Assembly (NCBI GenBank): GCA_947474365.1
Contig: CANJIU010000042.1
Span: 1-64,000 of the forward strand
Origin: Opitutia bacterium
GTDB lineage: Bacteria > Verrucomicrobiota > Verrucomicrobiia > Opitutales > Opitutaceae
Length of the DNA: 64,000 nt
Direction of reading: 5' to 3'
A program made the translations under genes and the position numbers. Positions 1-8,314 of this stretch are shown in pieces (within the stretch, counting starts at the first letter, position 1; each line of letters begins with the position of its first letter). The notes under the pieces were generated by a model. The model did not search any database and had not been told where the DNA came from. It saw only the letters and a program-made list of their open reading frames with translations.

Positions 1-87
1 CCCCTCCCGTGGATTGTGCTCGGTCAAGAGCGGCTCCGCCTTGGTCCAGAGTTCATCAGAAACCTCCCACGATTGCACTGTCGCCAT
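1..87 (-). CDS. IS5-family transposase, N-terminal fragment (cut by window edge)
   Basis: Reading the minus strand from the ATG at 85-87 gives 29 codons beginning MATVQSWEVSDELWTKAEPL and running off the window. This opening (W-E-V-S-D-E-L-W plus a following E-P-L) is the usual start of IS5-group DDE transposases with a DUF4096 N-terminal domain. It transposes its own insertion sequence. The segment between this start and the phosphatase stop at 120 should hold one end of the element, but the terminal repeat cannot be identified from one end. Whether the full gene is intact lies outside the window. Confidence 0.7.
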   Translation of the reverse strand, partial: MATVQSWEVSDELWTKAEPLLTEHNPREG

Positions 88-119
88 GGCCAAAATTTAC
101 GCACGCGCAGAAAAAAGGT

Positions 120-665
120 TCAATCCTTAATTACGGATAAGCTCTTAAGGTGGGCAACGAGCGACGGAATGGACTCGACCATCTCGTCCCGCACCGCCTC
201 GTAGGTGCGCAGCGGTCCGCCATAGGGGTCGCCGATTTCCTTGTCCCCATCGCCCGGCACAAACTCGCGAAAGAGAAAAATGTGGGGCGGTACCGGCTCC
301 GCCTGCAGTTGAATCATCGCGCGATGCGACTCGGTCATGCACACGATCGCGAGGGCATCATCCAGCAATTCCTGGGTCAGGGGCTGGCTGCGATGGCGGA
401 CGATGTCGAGGCCGACCTTTTTCAGGGCCAGCACGGAGTTTTCAGAAACCGGCTCGCCTCCGCGCGCCACCACCCCGGCCGAAACAACTTTCACCGAACG
501 CAGGGGCTCGGGCTGGGCCGCCAGCGCATGCTGCAACAAGGCCGCAGCCATCGGGCTGCGGCAGATGTTCGCGGTACAGACCACAACGATGGTGCCGGAA
601 GCAGACACGGGGTGGGAAAGGACACGCTTTTCCGAGAAACGCAAAGCCAGATTCCGCGGGATCAA
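120..665 (-). CDS. Low-molecular-weight protein tyrosine phosphatase / arsenate-reductase-like
   Basis: The protein carries the LMW-PTP P-loop C-T-A-N-I-C-R-S (C-x5-R-S) after a hydrophobic beta strand, and the late D-P-Y-G-G motif that holds the general-acid Asp. It should dephosphorylate phosphotyrosine or phosphoarginine on cytosolic proteins; such enzymes are often linked to exopolysaccharide control. The longest start is a TTG at 665 that overlaps the upstream stop as TTGA (662-665), giving 181 residues. An internal GTG at 608 would give 162, nearer the family norm of about 150-160. It is the last gene of the minus-strand purD operon, about 30 bases before an IS5-like transposase start. 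Confidence 0.85.
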   Translation of the reverse strand: MIPRNLALRFSEKRVLSHPVSASGTIVVVCTANICRSPMAAALLQHALAAQPEPLRSVKVVSAGVVARGGEPVSENSVLALKKVGLDIVRHRSQPLTQELLDDALAIVCMTESHRAMIQLQAEPVPPHIFLFREFVPGDGDKEIGDPYGGPLRTYEAVRDEMVESIPSLVAHLKSLSVIKD

Positions 666-1300
666 ATTCGCTTCAGCGCCACAAGGGCACGGTGCAGGTG
701 CATGGCCCGTTGCAGGGCCGCATCGATCATCGGGGCCTGGCGCCCAGAGGCAGGTCCCGCCGGCGCGACCTCCCCGGGCGGCGGGGCGGGGAGGTCCTTC
801 GAAAGGCTCGCCTCGTCATTGCGAATTTTGTCGGGATAGTCCGTGACGAGTTTCGTCAAAGGCGTACCCTGCTCAAGTGCGTTGTAGGCGCGGCGCTCGG
901 CCTCTTCAGAGATGTTGACCGCCAGGTCGGGGCGAAACGTACGGCGCGCCGCTCCGATCACCACGACTCCGGCTCCGCGCTCGTGGTCGGCAAAGGGCCG
1001 CAGCAACGCTTCCGAGGTGTCGGCGTTGGCAAGCACGAAGATCGGCGAACGCACCGTCGCCCGAAACTTCACCCAAGCGAAAAAGGCCGTGGCCACATCC
1101 GGCTCTGCCTGGACGTACCTGATGTCGATCACGCATGGCGGCGGGCGACCCTCCGACTGCGAAGGGAGATCGCCAGGCAGCTCATGCACACGCACGTAGG
1201 ACAGACCCTGCCCGAGTTCCTGACTAAGAGGTGCCGCCAGCGCCACCCCGCTTAAAAAGACGAAGGAAAAGACTCCACGTATTTGCCAAGCCGGTTTCAT
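662..1300 (-). CDS. Uncharacterised secreted protein
   Basis: I do not recognise the family. From the ATG at 1300 the 212-residue product opens with a classical signal peptide (M-K-P-A-W, a hydrophobic stretch, then A-L-A), so it is probably exported. The middle contains short alternating beta-like segments (VVVIGAARRTFRP) and the C-terminal third is rich in Pro, Ala and Gly followed by an amphipathic end. The ATG overlaps the purD stop as ATGA (1297-1300), and its own stop overlaps the phosphatase start, so the three genes are translationally coupled. A longer start at 1360 lies inside purD and would bury the signal peptide, so I rejected it. Confidence 0.65.
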   Translation of the reverse strand: MKPAWQIRGVFSFVFLSGVALAAPLSQELGQGLSYVRVHELPGDLPSQSEGRPPPCVIDIRYVQAEPDVATAFFAWVKFRATVRSPIFVLANADTSEALLRPFADHERGAGVVVIGAARRTFRPDLAVNISEEAERRAYNALEQGTPLTKLVTDYPDKIRNDEASLSKDLPAPPPGEVAPAGPASGRQAPMIDAALQRAMHLHRALVALKRI

Positions 1301-2601
1301 TTGATGTCGCGCTTGAGCTGCCGTGCACCGATGTCCCGCCTGAAATACTTCCCGGCACATTCGATCTTCTCACAAACCGCATACGCCTGGTCGGCCGCCG
1401 CCCGCAACGTCGCGGCGAGCGCCGTGACCCCAAGCACCCGCCCGCCGTTCATCACCATCTGACCGGCAGAATTTTTCGCCGTGCCGGCATGAATGATCGA
1501 AACCCCTTCCGGCAGCGTCTGCGGAAATGTGATCACATCTCCCTTGCGGTAGGCGTCGGGGTAGCCTTTCGCCGCGATCACCACGCAGAGCGCGTGCTCC
1601 GGACGCACCGAGAGAGTCATTCCGGCGAGTTCACCCTTCGCCGCCGCCCAGAGAATCGCGAGTACGTCATTCCGAAGCCGCGGCAACACGACCTGCGTCT
1701 CTGGATCGCCAAACCGCGCGTTGTATTCGATCACCTTTGGCCCGTCGGGCGTCAGCATGATCCCAACGAACAGCGTCCCCCGAAAGACCATGCCTTCCGC
1801 CGCGATGGCCTCGACCGACGGGCGGACGATCTCGCGTTCGATCCGTTCCAACAACGCTGGCGTCACCACATCGGCGGGAGAATACGTTCCCATTCCCCCG
1901 GTGTTCGGCCCGGTGTCACCGTCGCCGATCCGCTTGTGATCCTGCGACGTCGGCAAAATCAGATAGTCCCGGCCCGAGACCACGACGAGAATCGAGGTTT
2001 CCTCCCCGAACAGGCAGTCCTCAATCAGCAACTGGCGTCCGCTGGTGCCAAATTTTTCGCCCTCCAGCATCTCACTCACGGCGGCCTCCGCTTCGGCGAG
2101 ACTCTGGGCGACCACCACGCCCTTGCCCGCCGCCAGGCCGTCCGCCTTGACGACGATCGGGAGCGGGCGCGTCCGCAGATAAGCGAGCGCCGGCGCGACC
2201 TCGCCGAACACGCCCGCCGCCGCAGTGGGAATACCGTACTGCAGCAGGATTCGCTTCGTGAAAATCTTCGACGCCTCCAACCGCGCGCCGTCCGCGGTCG
2301 GGCCATACACCGGGACGCCAGCCTCGATCAATCGGTCCGCGAGACCGAGCGCCAGCGGCACCTCCGGTCCGACAACGACAAATTCGATCTGCTCGCGCCG
2401 GGCGAGCGCCACGAGACCCGCGACATCATCGGCAGCCACCGGGATGCAGGTGACCTCATCCGCGATGCCGGCGTTACCGGGCGCGCAGAGGATTCGCGGT
2501 TGCGCCGGTGAGGCACGCAAGGCCCGGACGAGCGCGTGTTCGCGCCCACCGGAACCAACGACGAGGATTGAACGGGGAAGAGGAGAAGCACTCACGGCCA
2601 T
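1297..2601 (-). CDS. purD: Phosphoribosylamine--glycine ligase (GARS)
   Basis: This is the ATP-grasp ligase of step two of purine synthesis, joining glycine to 5-phosphoribosylamine in the cytosol. The 434-residue product starts with the N-domain nucleotide-like motif ILVVGSGGREHAL. It continues with the ATP-grasp region (VKADGLAAGKGVVVA, GEETSILVV, GDGDTGPNTGGMGTYSP) and the metal-binding end EYNARFGDPETQ, all hallmarks of PurD. The start is placed at the ATG at 2601, directly before the first beta strand. A start at 2661 would overlap the upstream gene and add an unrelated tail. It lies 7 bases after the LOG-domain gene and overlaps the next gene by 4 bases. Confidence 0.97.
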   Translation of the reverse strand: MAVSASPLPRSILVVGSGGREHALVRALRASPAQPRILCAPGNAGIADEVTCIPVAADDVAGLVALARREQIEFVVVGPEVPLALGLADRLIEAGVPVYGPTADGARLEASKIFTKRILLQYGIPTAAAGVFGEVAPALAYLRTRPLPIVVKADGLAAGKGVVVAQSLAEAEAAVSEMLEGEKFGTSGRQLLIEDCLFGEETSILVVVSGRDYLILPTSQDHKRIGDGDTGPNTGGMGTYSPADVVTPALLERIEREIVRPSVEAIAAEGMVFRGTLFVGIMLTPDGPKVIEYNARFGDPETQVVLPRLRNDVLAILWAAAKGELAGMTLSVRPEHALCVVIAAKGYPDAYRKGDVITFPQTLPEGVSIIHAGTAKNSAGQMVMNGGRVLGVTALAATLRAAADQAYAVCEKIECAGKYFRRDIGARQLKRDIK

Positions 2602-2608
2602 CAAAAAA

Positions 2609-4516
2609 TCACAGCACCTGCAGCTTCTTCCGATAAAACGCCACGACTTCGTCGGGGTCATCCGTGAACAGGATGTAATCCGTCATCCAGGCCGGAGCGC
2701 GCTTGGAGGCGGTCATCGTCCGCAACTGGCGGCGCAGGTCGGACCAGAACTTCGCGTTGAAGAAGACGTAGGGAACGCGCGGCCGGATCCCGAGCTTCAG
2801 GTTGCACATCTCGATGCCGACCTCCTCCAGCGTACCGACCCCGCCGACGTTGAAGATGCAAAAATCCGCCGCCTCGAACCACTTTTGGCGGAAGTGCCGC
2901 GACGACTCCTGGAAGGTGTTGAAAAAATCCACACCAAGTTCCGGCGGCTGTGCCTCGAGTTCGAGGAAGCAGGCTCCGGTGAGCGCGCCCTTGCCACGCG
3001 CCTGATCGGTCGCGAGCCGCATCACGCCGCCGCCGCCGCCGGTGAGCACGCCGAGGTTGTGGCCGATGAAGGTGGTAAGCTTGTCGACGAGCGACGAGAT
3101 GCGCTCCGTGTCCGCCTGTTCGAGCCCGATGGCCGAACCGTAGAACGCAAGGATGGTCGATTCCTGAAATTTCCGCGCCATCTCCTCCCGCACAAAAAAG
3201 CCATGATCCTTTTTGTAGGTGTGAAAATACAGGTCCTTCGTCAGCTCGTCATACCAGTAAATCTGCAGGCCAATGGAATCGAACGTGTCGAGCCGGCCGT
3301 GGGCATGGCTGGAGAGAAAGTAGCCGTGAGTGCGTGACGCCTTCCGGAAGACGATCCGCTTGAGCTTGATTTCGCCCATGCGCGTCAGCAATTCGATCTG
3401 CTCGAGGAGATTCGGAAAATAATCGAGGATGAGCGTGTCGGCGTTTTCCGGCGCGGCGTCGAGCGCCTGGATCATCGTGCGGCTGCCGATCGGGCAGGCG
3501 TCACCCTCGAGGAACTTCTTCAGCTCGTCGTTGGCGCGGACCAGGACGGCGCGGTTCTCGATTGAACCGCTCTGACCACGGACGGTGATTCTGGTCCGAG
3601 GCTTGGCATCGGCGGTCACATGCGGCGGATTTTCATCCAGACACTTGTAGAGTTCGGCCGCGGTCGCCAGCAGCCGGGTGCGACGCTTGGTCAGCGTCTT
3701 GAACTCCGGATCGCTTGCCTCCGGGGCGCGAAACACCTCGACCGACACCACCGGATTCACCACTGGCTGGTCGCCCGTGTTGTAAATCTCAAGCATGACA
3801 TTAGTGCCAAAGGTCTTGATCGGATCGAGCAGCAGGGCGCTGGTGTGGATGCCGAAATTGCCCGCCCCCTGGTTGAGCACAACGAAGTGCTCTTTCAGAT
3901 ACATCGAGCAGCTGGTGAGGATGCCGGAGCGCGGCGGGATCGTGAGGGGAGCCGCCTCGTGACGCACCTGCACCCGGTCGAGATAGGCCCGGCCGGCGTT
4001 GCCGCTGACGACGCGCTCGAAGTCGGCCCGGACCAGCCGCTGGTTGAGCGTGTAGCTCACCTGGTGAGGGGTCAGGAACACGCGCCCCAGGGAATCGATG
4101 CTGATCGTGTTGGGCAGCTTCAGCCGGTTCTCCTTGAGCGCGCCCCAAATTTCCGCGGTGGAAAGTTTCGCCGCGACCGGGGCGTAAAACAGCCGGCCGA
4201 CCGGCGAACCCACCCGCATCAGTTTTTTCCAGTACGGCGCGTTGGGAAAGCTCGCGTCGTAGATGAACGCGTCCGCCTCAAGCTCGACGCGGTTGCCTTC
4301 CACGCGCAGCTGGCCGTGCGTCAGCATCTCGATGCCGACCCGCGCCATCGAGCTGCGCTCGGTGAATTTGATCGCGGCGAGGTTGCCCTTGAGAAACTCA
4401 AACTCGGCCGGATGGCGCGGCCAAAAGCCAAGGGTCAGCGAGACCGTGCGCTCGTCCTTGTTCTTCACCGTCAGGATTTGGCCGTCCTGACTGGTCCAAA
4501 ATTGTTCAGCGTTCAT
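2609..4516 (-). CDS. Large protein with C-terminal LOG/lysine-decarboxylase-like Rossmann domain
   Basis: From the ATG at 4516 the product is 635 residues. Roughly the last 180 residues (from ILAFYGSA, about residue 455) form a LOG/TIGR00730-type domain. They carry the glycine-rich T-G-G-G-G-G-V-M and the V-G-G-V-G-T-L-E-E version of the PGGxGTxxE motif near residues 557-565. LOG proteins are phosphoribohydrolases of the cytokinin-activating type, acting on N6-substituted adenosine monophosphates or related nucleotides. The first 450 residues match no family I know; they are mixed alpha/beta with no signal peptide. The LOG family usually stands alone at about 180-250 residues, so this is a fusion. 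It is first in the purD operon, 7 bases upstream of purD, which fits a nucleotide-related role. Confidence 0.8.
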   Translation of the reverse strand: MNAEQFWTSQDGQILTVKNKDERTVSLTLGFWPRHPAEFEFLKGNLAAIKFTERSSMARVGIEMLTHGQLRVEGNRVELEADAFIYDASFPNAPYWKKLMRVGSPVGRLFYAPVAAKLSTAEIWGALKENRLKLPNTISIDSLGRVFLTPHQVSYTLNQRLVRADFERVVSGNAGRAYLDRVQVRHEAAPLTIPPRSGILTSCSMYLKEHFVVLNQGAGNFGIHTSALLLDPIKTFGTNVMLEIYNTGDQPVVNPVVSVEVFRAPEASDPEFKTLTKRRTRLLATAAELYKCLDENPPHVTADAKPRTRITVRGQSGSIENRAVLVRANDELKKFLEGDACPIGSRTMIQALDAAPENADTLILDYFPNLLEQIELLTRMGEIKLKRIVFRKASRTHGYFLSSHAHGRLDTFDSIGLQIYWYDELTKDLYFHTYKKDHGFFVREEMARKFQESTILAFYGSAIGLEQADTERISSLVDKLTTFIGHNLGVLTGGGGGVMRLATDQARGKGALTGACFLELEAQPPELGVDFFNTFQESSRHFRQKWFEAADFCIFNVGGVGTLEEVGIEMCNLKLGIRPRVPYVFFNAKFWSDLRRQLRTMTASKRAPAWMTDYILFTDDPDEVVAFYRKKLQVL

Positions 4517-4663
4517 TTGCGGAGGGTCGGTGATGGCGGAATTCGCGAAACGATACAAGCGGGGAGATCGGGATTGCATTCGCCCGGGGTGAATGGCAGT
4601 GGTGGCAACTTTTACGGCACAAAACCGCCGCCGCAGGTACTCCACTCACGTCCCATACCACGA

Positions 4664-5452
4664 ATGAAACTGAAGCAAATTGCCACGATCTGCCTGCTCA
4701 CGTCCGGCCTCGCCGTCACGCGCGCTCAGGAGGTCAAACTCAATATTCCGGGCCAGGCGAATCAGCCGGCGGCGGCGGCCCCGGCCACTCCGGCAAAGCC
4801 GGCCTTTACCGAGGCCCAAATCCTGGAGGTGTTCGGCTGGTTCATCGGCAAACGCGTCGGGCTCACCGAGCTTGAGTTTTCCACGAGTGAACTCGAAACC
4901 CTGGTCAAAGGCTTCATGCAGGCCGCCCAAGGCAAGGAGTCGCCTTACGAACTGGAAAAAATCGGGCCGCTCATGGACGAGCTCATGCAGAAGAAGCAGG
5001 CCGTCTACCTCGGCAAACTGAAGAACAAGAATCTGGCCACCAACACCGACTTCTTCAACAAGCTGAAAGAGAACAAGGCCATCGTCGAACTGCCCAGCGG
5101 TCTTCGCTACGAAATCGTAAAGCCGGGTGAGGGCGCCTTCCCGAAGGCGACCGACTCCGTCCAGGTTCACTACACCGGAAAGCTGCTCGACGGCACGGTG
5201 TTCGACAGCTCGGTGCAGCGCGGCAAGCCGGCGGACTTCCAGCTTGACCAGGTAATCCCCGGTTGGACCGAGGGCATCCAGAAGGTGAACAAGGGCGGCA
5301 AGATCAAGCTCTACGTGCCGCCGCACCTCGCCTACGGCGACGAAGGCAACCAGGGCATTCCGCCGAGTTCGACGCTCATCTTCGAAGTTGAGCTCCTCGA
5401 CATCAAGGGCGGCGCCGCTCCGGCGATGCCCGCGATGCCCGCCAAGAAGTAA
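4664..5452 (+). CDS. FKBP-type peptidyl-prolyl cis-trans isomerase, exported
   Basis: A 262-residue periplasmic foldase of the FkpA/Mip type. Residues 1-20 are a signal peptide (M-K-L-K-Q-I-A... A-Q), followed by a Pro/Ala linker. A helical FKBP_N dimerisation domain follows at about 45-140. The FKBP catalytic domain is near 150-250, with V-H-Y-T-G-K-L-L-D-G-T-V-F-D-S-S, the conserved V-I-P-G-W and the L-A-Y-G-D flap. The C-terminus has a Pro-Ala-Met repeat and Lys-Lys. The ATG at 4664 is chosen because it directly precedes the signal peptide; the reading frame is open far upstream but only as antisense to the LOG gene. Transcription diverges from the LOG/purD operon, and a strong terminator follows. 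Confidence 0.93.
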   Translation: MKLKQIATICLLTSGLAVTRAQEVKLNIPGQANQPAAAAPATPAKPAFTEAQILEVFGWFIGKRVGLTELEFSTSELETLVKGFMQAAQGKESPYELEKIGPLMDELMQKKQAVYLGKLKNKNLATNTDFFNKLKENKAIVELPSGLRYEIVKPGEGAFPKATDSVQVHYTGKLLDGTVFDSSVQRGKPADFQLDQVIPGWTEGIQKVNKGGKIKLYVPPHLAYGDEGNQGIPPSSTLIFEVELLDIKGGAAPAMPAMPAKK

Positions 5453-5467
5453 GCGACTGATTTTCTC

Positions 5468-5502
5468 GCCGGGCGGGTCACACACCCGCCCGGCTTTTTT
5501 TT
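5468..5502 (+). terminator. Rho-independent terminator after the FKBP gene
   Basis: An 11-bp perfect stem (gccgggcgggt / acccgcccggc), a 5-base loop and a run of eight T, starting 15 bases after the FKBP stop. On the opposite strand the same stem encodes the last codons and stop of the aldolase-like gene. Confidence 0.9.
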
Positions 5503-6533
5503 GCATCCGCGAGGAACGCCGCCACGTCGGCGTCACGCGTTTCCCACGAGCACATCAGGCGGTAGCCGTGCTCTCCGACAAATTTGTAGAAGTGCCAGCC
5601 ACAGGCCTCCAGCGAAGCCACGACCGGCGGCGGCAACTCGACGAACACTCCGTTCACCTCCGTCGGAGCCACGAGGCTGAAACCCAGTGCGCACAATCCC
5701 GCCGACAAAATCTGCGCCTGTCGATTTGCATGGGCGGCGTGCCGCAGCCAGGCCCCGTCGCGCAACACCGCCTCCCACTGCGCGCCGGCGAAACGCATTT
5801 TCGACGCAAGCTGGCCCGCCTGTTTCACCCGGTAGTCAAATTCCCGCGCGAGCCCGCGATCAAAGAATACCACCGCCTCGGTGCTGAGCAGCCCGTTCTT
5901 GGTGCCGCCAAAACACAGCACATCCACGCCAGCCCGCCAGGTTAGATCCGCCGGCGAGACACCGCGTCCAGCCATTGCTGCCGCGGCATTCGCAAAACGC
6001 GCCCCGTCGACCTGCACCACCAGGCCACGCGCCCGCGCAAATTCGGTCAGCGCACTCATCTCGGCCGGCGTGTAGATCGTCCCGAGCTCGGTGGACTGCG
6101 TCAGCGATAACGCGCGGATTTTCGGGAAATGCACGCCGTGTCCGCGGTGCATCACCGGTTCGAGCGTGGCCGGGTCCAGTTTCGCGCCTCCTCCCGCGAC
6201 CGGCAGCAACTTGCTGCCGCCGGTGAAAAACTCCGGCGCACCGCACTCGTCGGTCTCGACGTGGGCCAGCTCGTGGCAGAGGACCGCGTGGTGGCGCTGA
6301 CACAGCGCACCAAGCACGAGCGCATTCGCCGCCGTGCCGTTGAAGACAAAGAACACGTCGCATTCGCGCTCGAAGAGATCGTTGAAGCAACGGCGGGCCG
6401 CAGCCGTGTGCGCATCGTCGCCATAGCTCGGGACGTTGCCGGCATTGGCAGACTGGAGCGCCGCCATCGCCTCGAGACAGATCCCCGCGGTATTGTCGCT
6501 CGCGAGGGCAAAATTGGGGACGGGGCCTGTCAT
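5478..6533 (-). CDS. Threonine aldolase / beta-eliminating lyase (PLP fold type I)
   Basis: A 351-residue PLP enzyme of the low-specificity L-threonine aldolase group, cleaving L-threonine or allo-threonine to glycine and acetaldehyde. Seen in the sequence: the N-terminal A-S-D-N-T-A-G and N-V-P-S-Y-G-D-D, the F-V-F-N-G-T-A-A-N segment that binds cofactor phosphate, an active-site H-x-x-T-D-E-C region, D-G-A-R-F-A-N, and the Schiff-base lysine in C-F-G-G-T-K-N-G. The start is the ATG at 6533, with the catalytic fold beginning at once; a longer frame upstream is antisense to aroK. It is divergent from aroK (57-base gap). Its final codons lie inside the terminator stem shared with the convergent FKBP gene. 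Confidence 0.9.
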   Translation of the reverse strand: MTGPVPNFALASDNTAGICLEAMAALQSANAGNVPSYGDDAHTAAARRCFNDLFERECDVFFVFNGTAANALVLGALCQRHHAVLCHELAHVETDECGAPEFFTGGSKLLPVAGGGAKLDPATLEPVMHRGHGVHFPKIRALSLTQSTELGTIYTPAEMSALTEFARARGLVVQVDGARFANAAAAMAGRGVSPADLTWRAGVDVLCFGGTKNGLLSTEAVVFFDRGLAREFDYRVKQAGQLASKMRFAGAQWEAVLRDGAWLRHAAHANRQAQILSAGLCALGFSLVAPTEVNGVFVELPPPVVASLEACGWHFYKFVGEHGYRLMCSWETRDADVAAFLADAKKSRAGV

Positions 6534-6590
6534 AGGATTTTTCGTGTCTGGCAATATGCGGGGCGCTCGATTGAGTGGACAGCGCACGCG

Positions 6591-7136
6591 ATGGATCCAG
6601 CGGACGTCAACCTCTACCTTGTCGGTTTCATGGGCACCGGGAAAACCACGGTGGGCCGCGCCGTCGCGCAGCGGCTCGGATTCACCGCGCTCGACAGCGA
6701 CCACGAGATCGAACGAAAGCAGGGAAAATCCATTCCGGACATCTTTGCGCAGAACGGCGAGGCGGCTTTTCGCATCATGGAACGTGAGTTCATCGAACAG
6801 GGCCACGGCGCCACTCGCACGCTCGTCGCCTGCGGCGGCGGACTTGTCGTGCAGCCCGGAATGCTGGACCTGTTGAAGACCAAGGGCGTCGTCATCTGCC
6901 TGCACGCCTCGCTCGAGACCATACTCGATCGCACCGGTCGAAACCGGAACCGGCCGCTATTGGCCGTCGACAATCCGGAGGAACGCGTGCGCACGCTCTA
7001 CGCCGCCCGCGAACCAATCTACAAACAATCAGGAACGGTCATCCTCACCGATTCACGGCCGTTGAACGACATCGCAGCGCACGTGCTGCGCGCCTGGCGT
7101 CGCGACGCCGCGGACTTCGTTCGGGCGCAGCGGTGA
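6591..7136 (+). CDS. aroK: Shikimate kinase
   Basis: The cytosolic enzyme phosphorylates shikimate at O3 in the chorismate pathway. The 181-residue product has the Walker A G-F-M-G-T-G-K-T-T (residues 12-20) and the shikimate-binding D-S-D (35-37). An Arg follows in A-A-F-R-I-M-E-R-E, then the A-C-G-G-G-L-V loop and an N-R-P-L-L lid segment, all as in the family. The ATG at 6591 puts the P-loop at the expected distance. Its stop overlaps the queG GTG start as GTGA (7133-7136), indicating co-translation. Confidence 0.96.
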   Translation: MDPADVNLYLVGFMGTGKTTVGRAVAQRLGFTALDSDHEIERKQGKSIPDIFAQNGEAAFRIMEREFIEQGHGATRTLVACGGGLVVQPGMLDLLKTKGVVICLHASLETILDRTGRNRNRPLLAVDNPEERVRTLYAAREPIYKQSGTVILTDSRPLNDIAAHVLRAWRRDAADFVRAQR

Positions 7137-8314
7137 CCGTCGCGATGAGAGCAGCCGCCGGCCCGCGCTCCCCGGAGGAATTGCGTGGCCACCTCGAAGG
7201 CTTGGGTTTCGACGACGTGCGTTTCGCGAGCGTACACCCGGCGGTAAAGCCACCCCTGCGCGAGTGGCTGGCGGCCGGAATGCACGCGGACATGCACTGG
7301 ATGGAGCGCAGCGCCGACAAGCGGCTCGACCCTGAACGGGTCCTGCCCGGAGCACGTTCCCTCATCTTGCTCGGCGTGAATTACTGGTCCGAGCGATTCT
7401 CCGATCCGCCGTCCGCCGAGGCCAAACCACGCTGGGCGCGCTACGCGCTCCACGAGGACTACCACGACACGATAAAGCCCGCACTCATTGCCGCAGGCAG
7501 GATGCTCGAGGAACAGTTTGGCGCGGGTCCGCAGGACTATCGCTACTACGTCGACACTGGTCCAGTGTTGGAGCGGAGTTGGGCGGCCCGCGCCGGCCTC
7601 GGCTTCACCGGAAAAAACGCGATGCTCATCTCACGCCGGCACGGCAATTGGCTCTTTCTCGCGTCGATACTCACCCGAATCGAATTCACGCCCGATCCGC
7701 CGGTGCGTGCCCGCCATCACGACCGCGAGGTCGGACTGTTGTGCGGCCGCTGTACTCGCTGCCTCGACGCCTGTCCGACGCAGGCTTTCGCCGCGCCCGG
7801 GGTGGTCGACGCCCGGCGCTGCATTTCCTACCAGACGATTGAAAACAAGGGGGTAATCCCGCGGGCGCTGCGGGCCGGGATCGGCAACCGAATCTACGGC
7901 TGCGACGTGTGCCTCGAGGTCTGTCCGTGGAATCGCTTCGCGCACGAGGGCCGACGGTTGTTGCTGTCGTCCCGTCACGATCTCGCAGCGCTGTCGCTCG
8001 CCGAAATTCTCACCCTGACACCGGAGCGGTTCGCCGAGGTTTTCCGTCGCACGCCCATCAAGCGGCTCAAACTGGCCGGACTTCTGCGCAACGCATGCAT
8101 CGTGGCGGGAAATTCCGGCGATGCCACCCTGCTACCGCAACTCGCTCACCTCGCCGTCGCCCATCCGTTGCCGCTGGTACGGGCGCACGCGGTCTGGGCA
8201 GTATATCGGCTGGGCGGGGGCCGGCTCTTGGCCGACGCGGCTGTGAAGGAGAAGGATCCTCTCGTTTTCGCGGAATACGCCGCGGAACCGCAATCCGCGT
8301 TAACGGGCGTTTAG
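7133..8314 (+). CDS. queG: Epoxyqueuosine reductase
   Basis: QueG performs the last step of queuosine tRNA modification, reducing epoxyqueuosine with a cobalamin and two 4Fe-4S clusters. The 393-residue product shows the N-terminal region with a conserved G-M-H-A-D-M-H-W-M, the central G-F-T-G-K-N-A-M-L-I segment, and both cluster motifs (C-G-R-C-T-R-C-L-D-A-C-P and C-D-V-C-L-E-V-C-P). A HEAT-like C-terminal tail follows. The GTG at 7133 overlaps the aroK stop; an ATG four codons later is an alternative. The stop overlaps by four bases with the convergent thioesterase. Confidence 0.95.
   Translation: MTVAMRAAAGPRSPEELRGHLEGLGFDDVRFASVHPAVKPPLREWLAAGMHADMHWMERSADKRLDPERVLPGARSLILLGVNYWSERFSDPPSAEAKPRWARYALHEDYHDTIKPALIAAGRMLEEQFGAGPQDYRYYVDTGPVLERSWAARAGLGFTGKNAMLISRRHGNWLFLASILTRIEFTPDPPVRARHHDREVGLLCGRCTRCLDACPTQAFAAPGVVDARRCISYQTIENKGVIPRALRAGIGNRIYGCDVCLEVCPWNRFAHEGRRLLLSSRHDLAALSLAEILTLTPERFAEVFRRTPIKRLKLAGLLRNACIVAGNSGDATLLPQLAHLAVAHPLPLVRAHAVWAVYRLGGGRLLADAAVKEKDPLVFAEYAAEPQSALTGV

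Noticed and set aside
91..102. 12-base string caaaatttacgc shared with 44592-44603
   Set aside because: Flanks differ, and one shared 12-mer without matching sequence on either side is not enough to claim an IS end or footprint.
1231..2511. 426-codon plus-strand frame over purD
   Set aside because: Arg/His/Asp-rich shadow of purD; purD motifs are complete on the minus strand.
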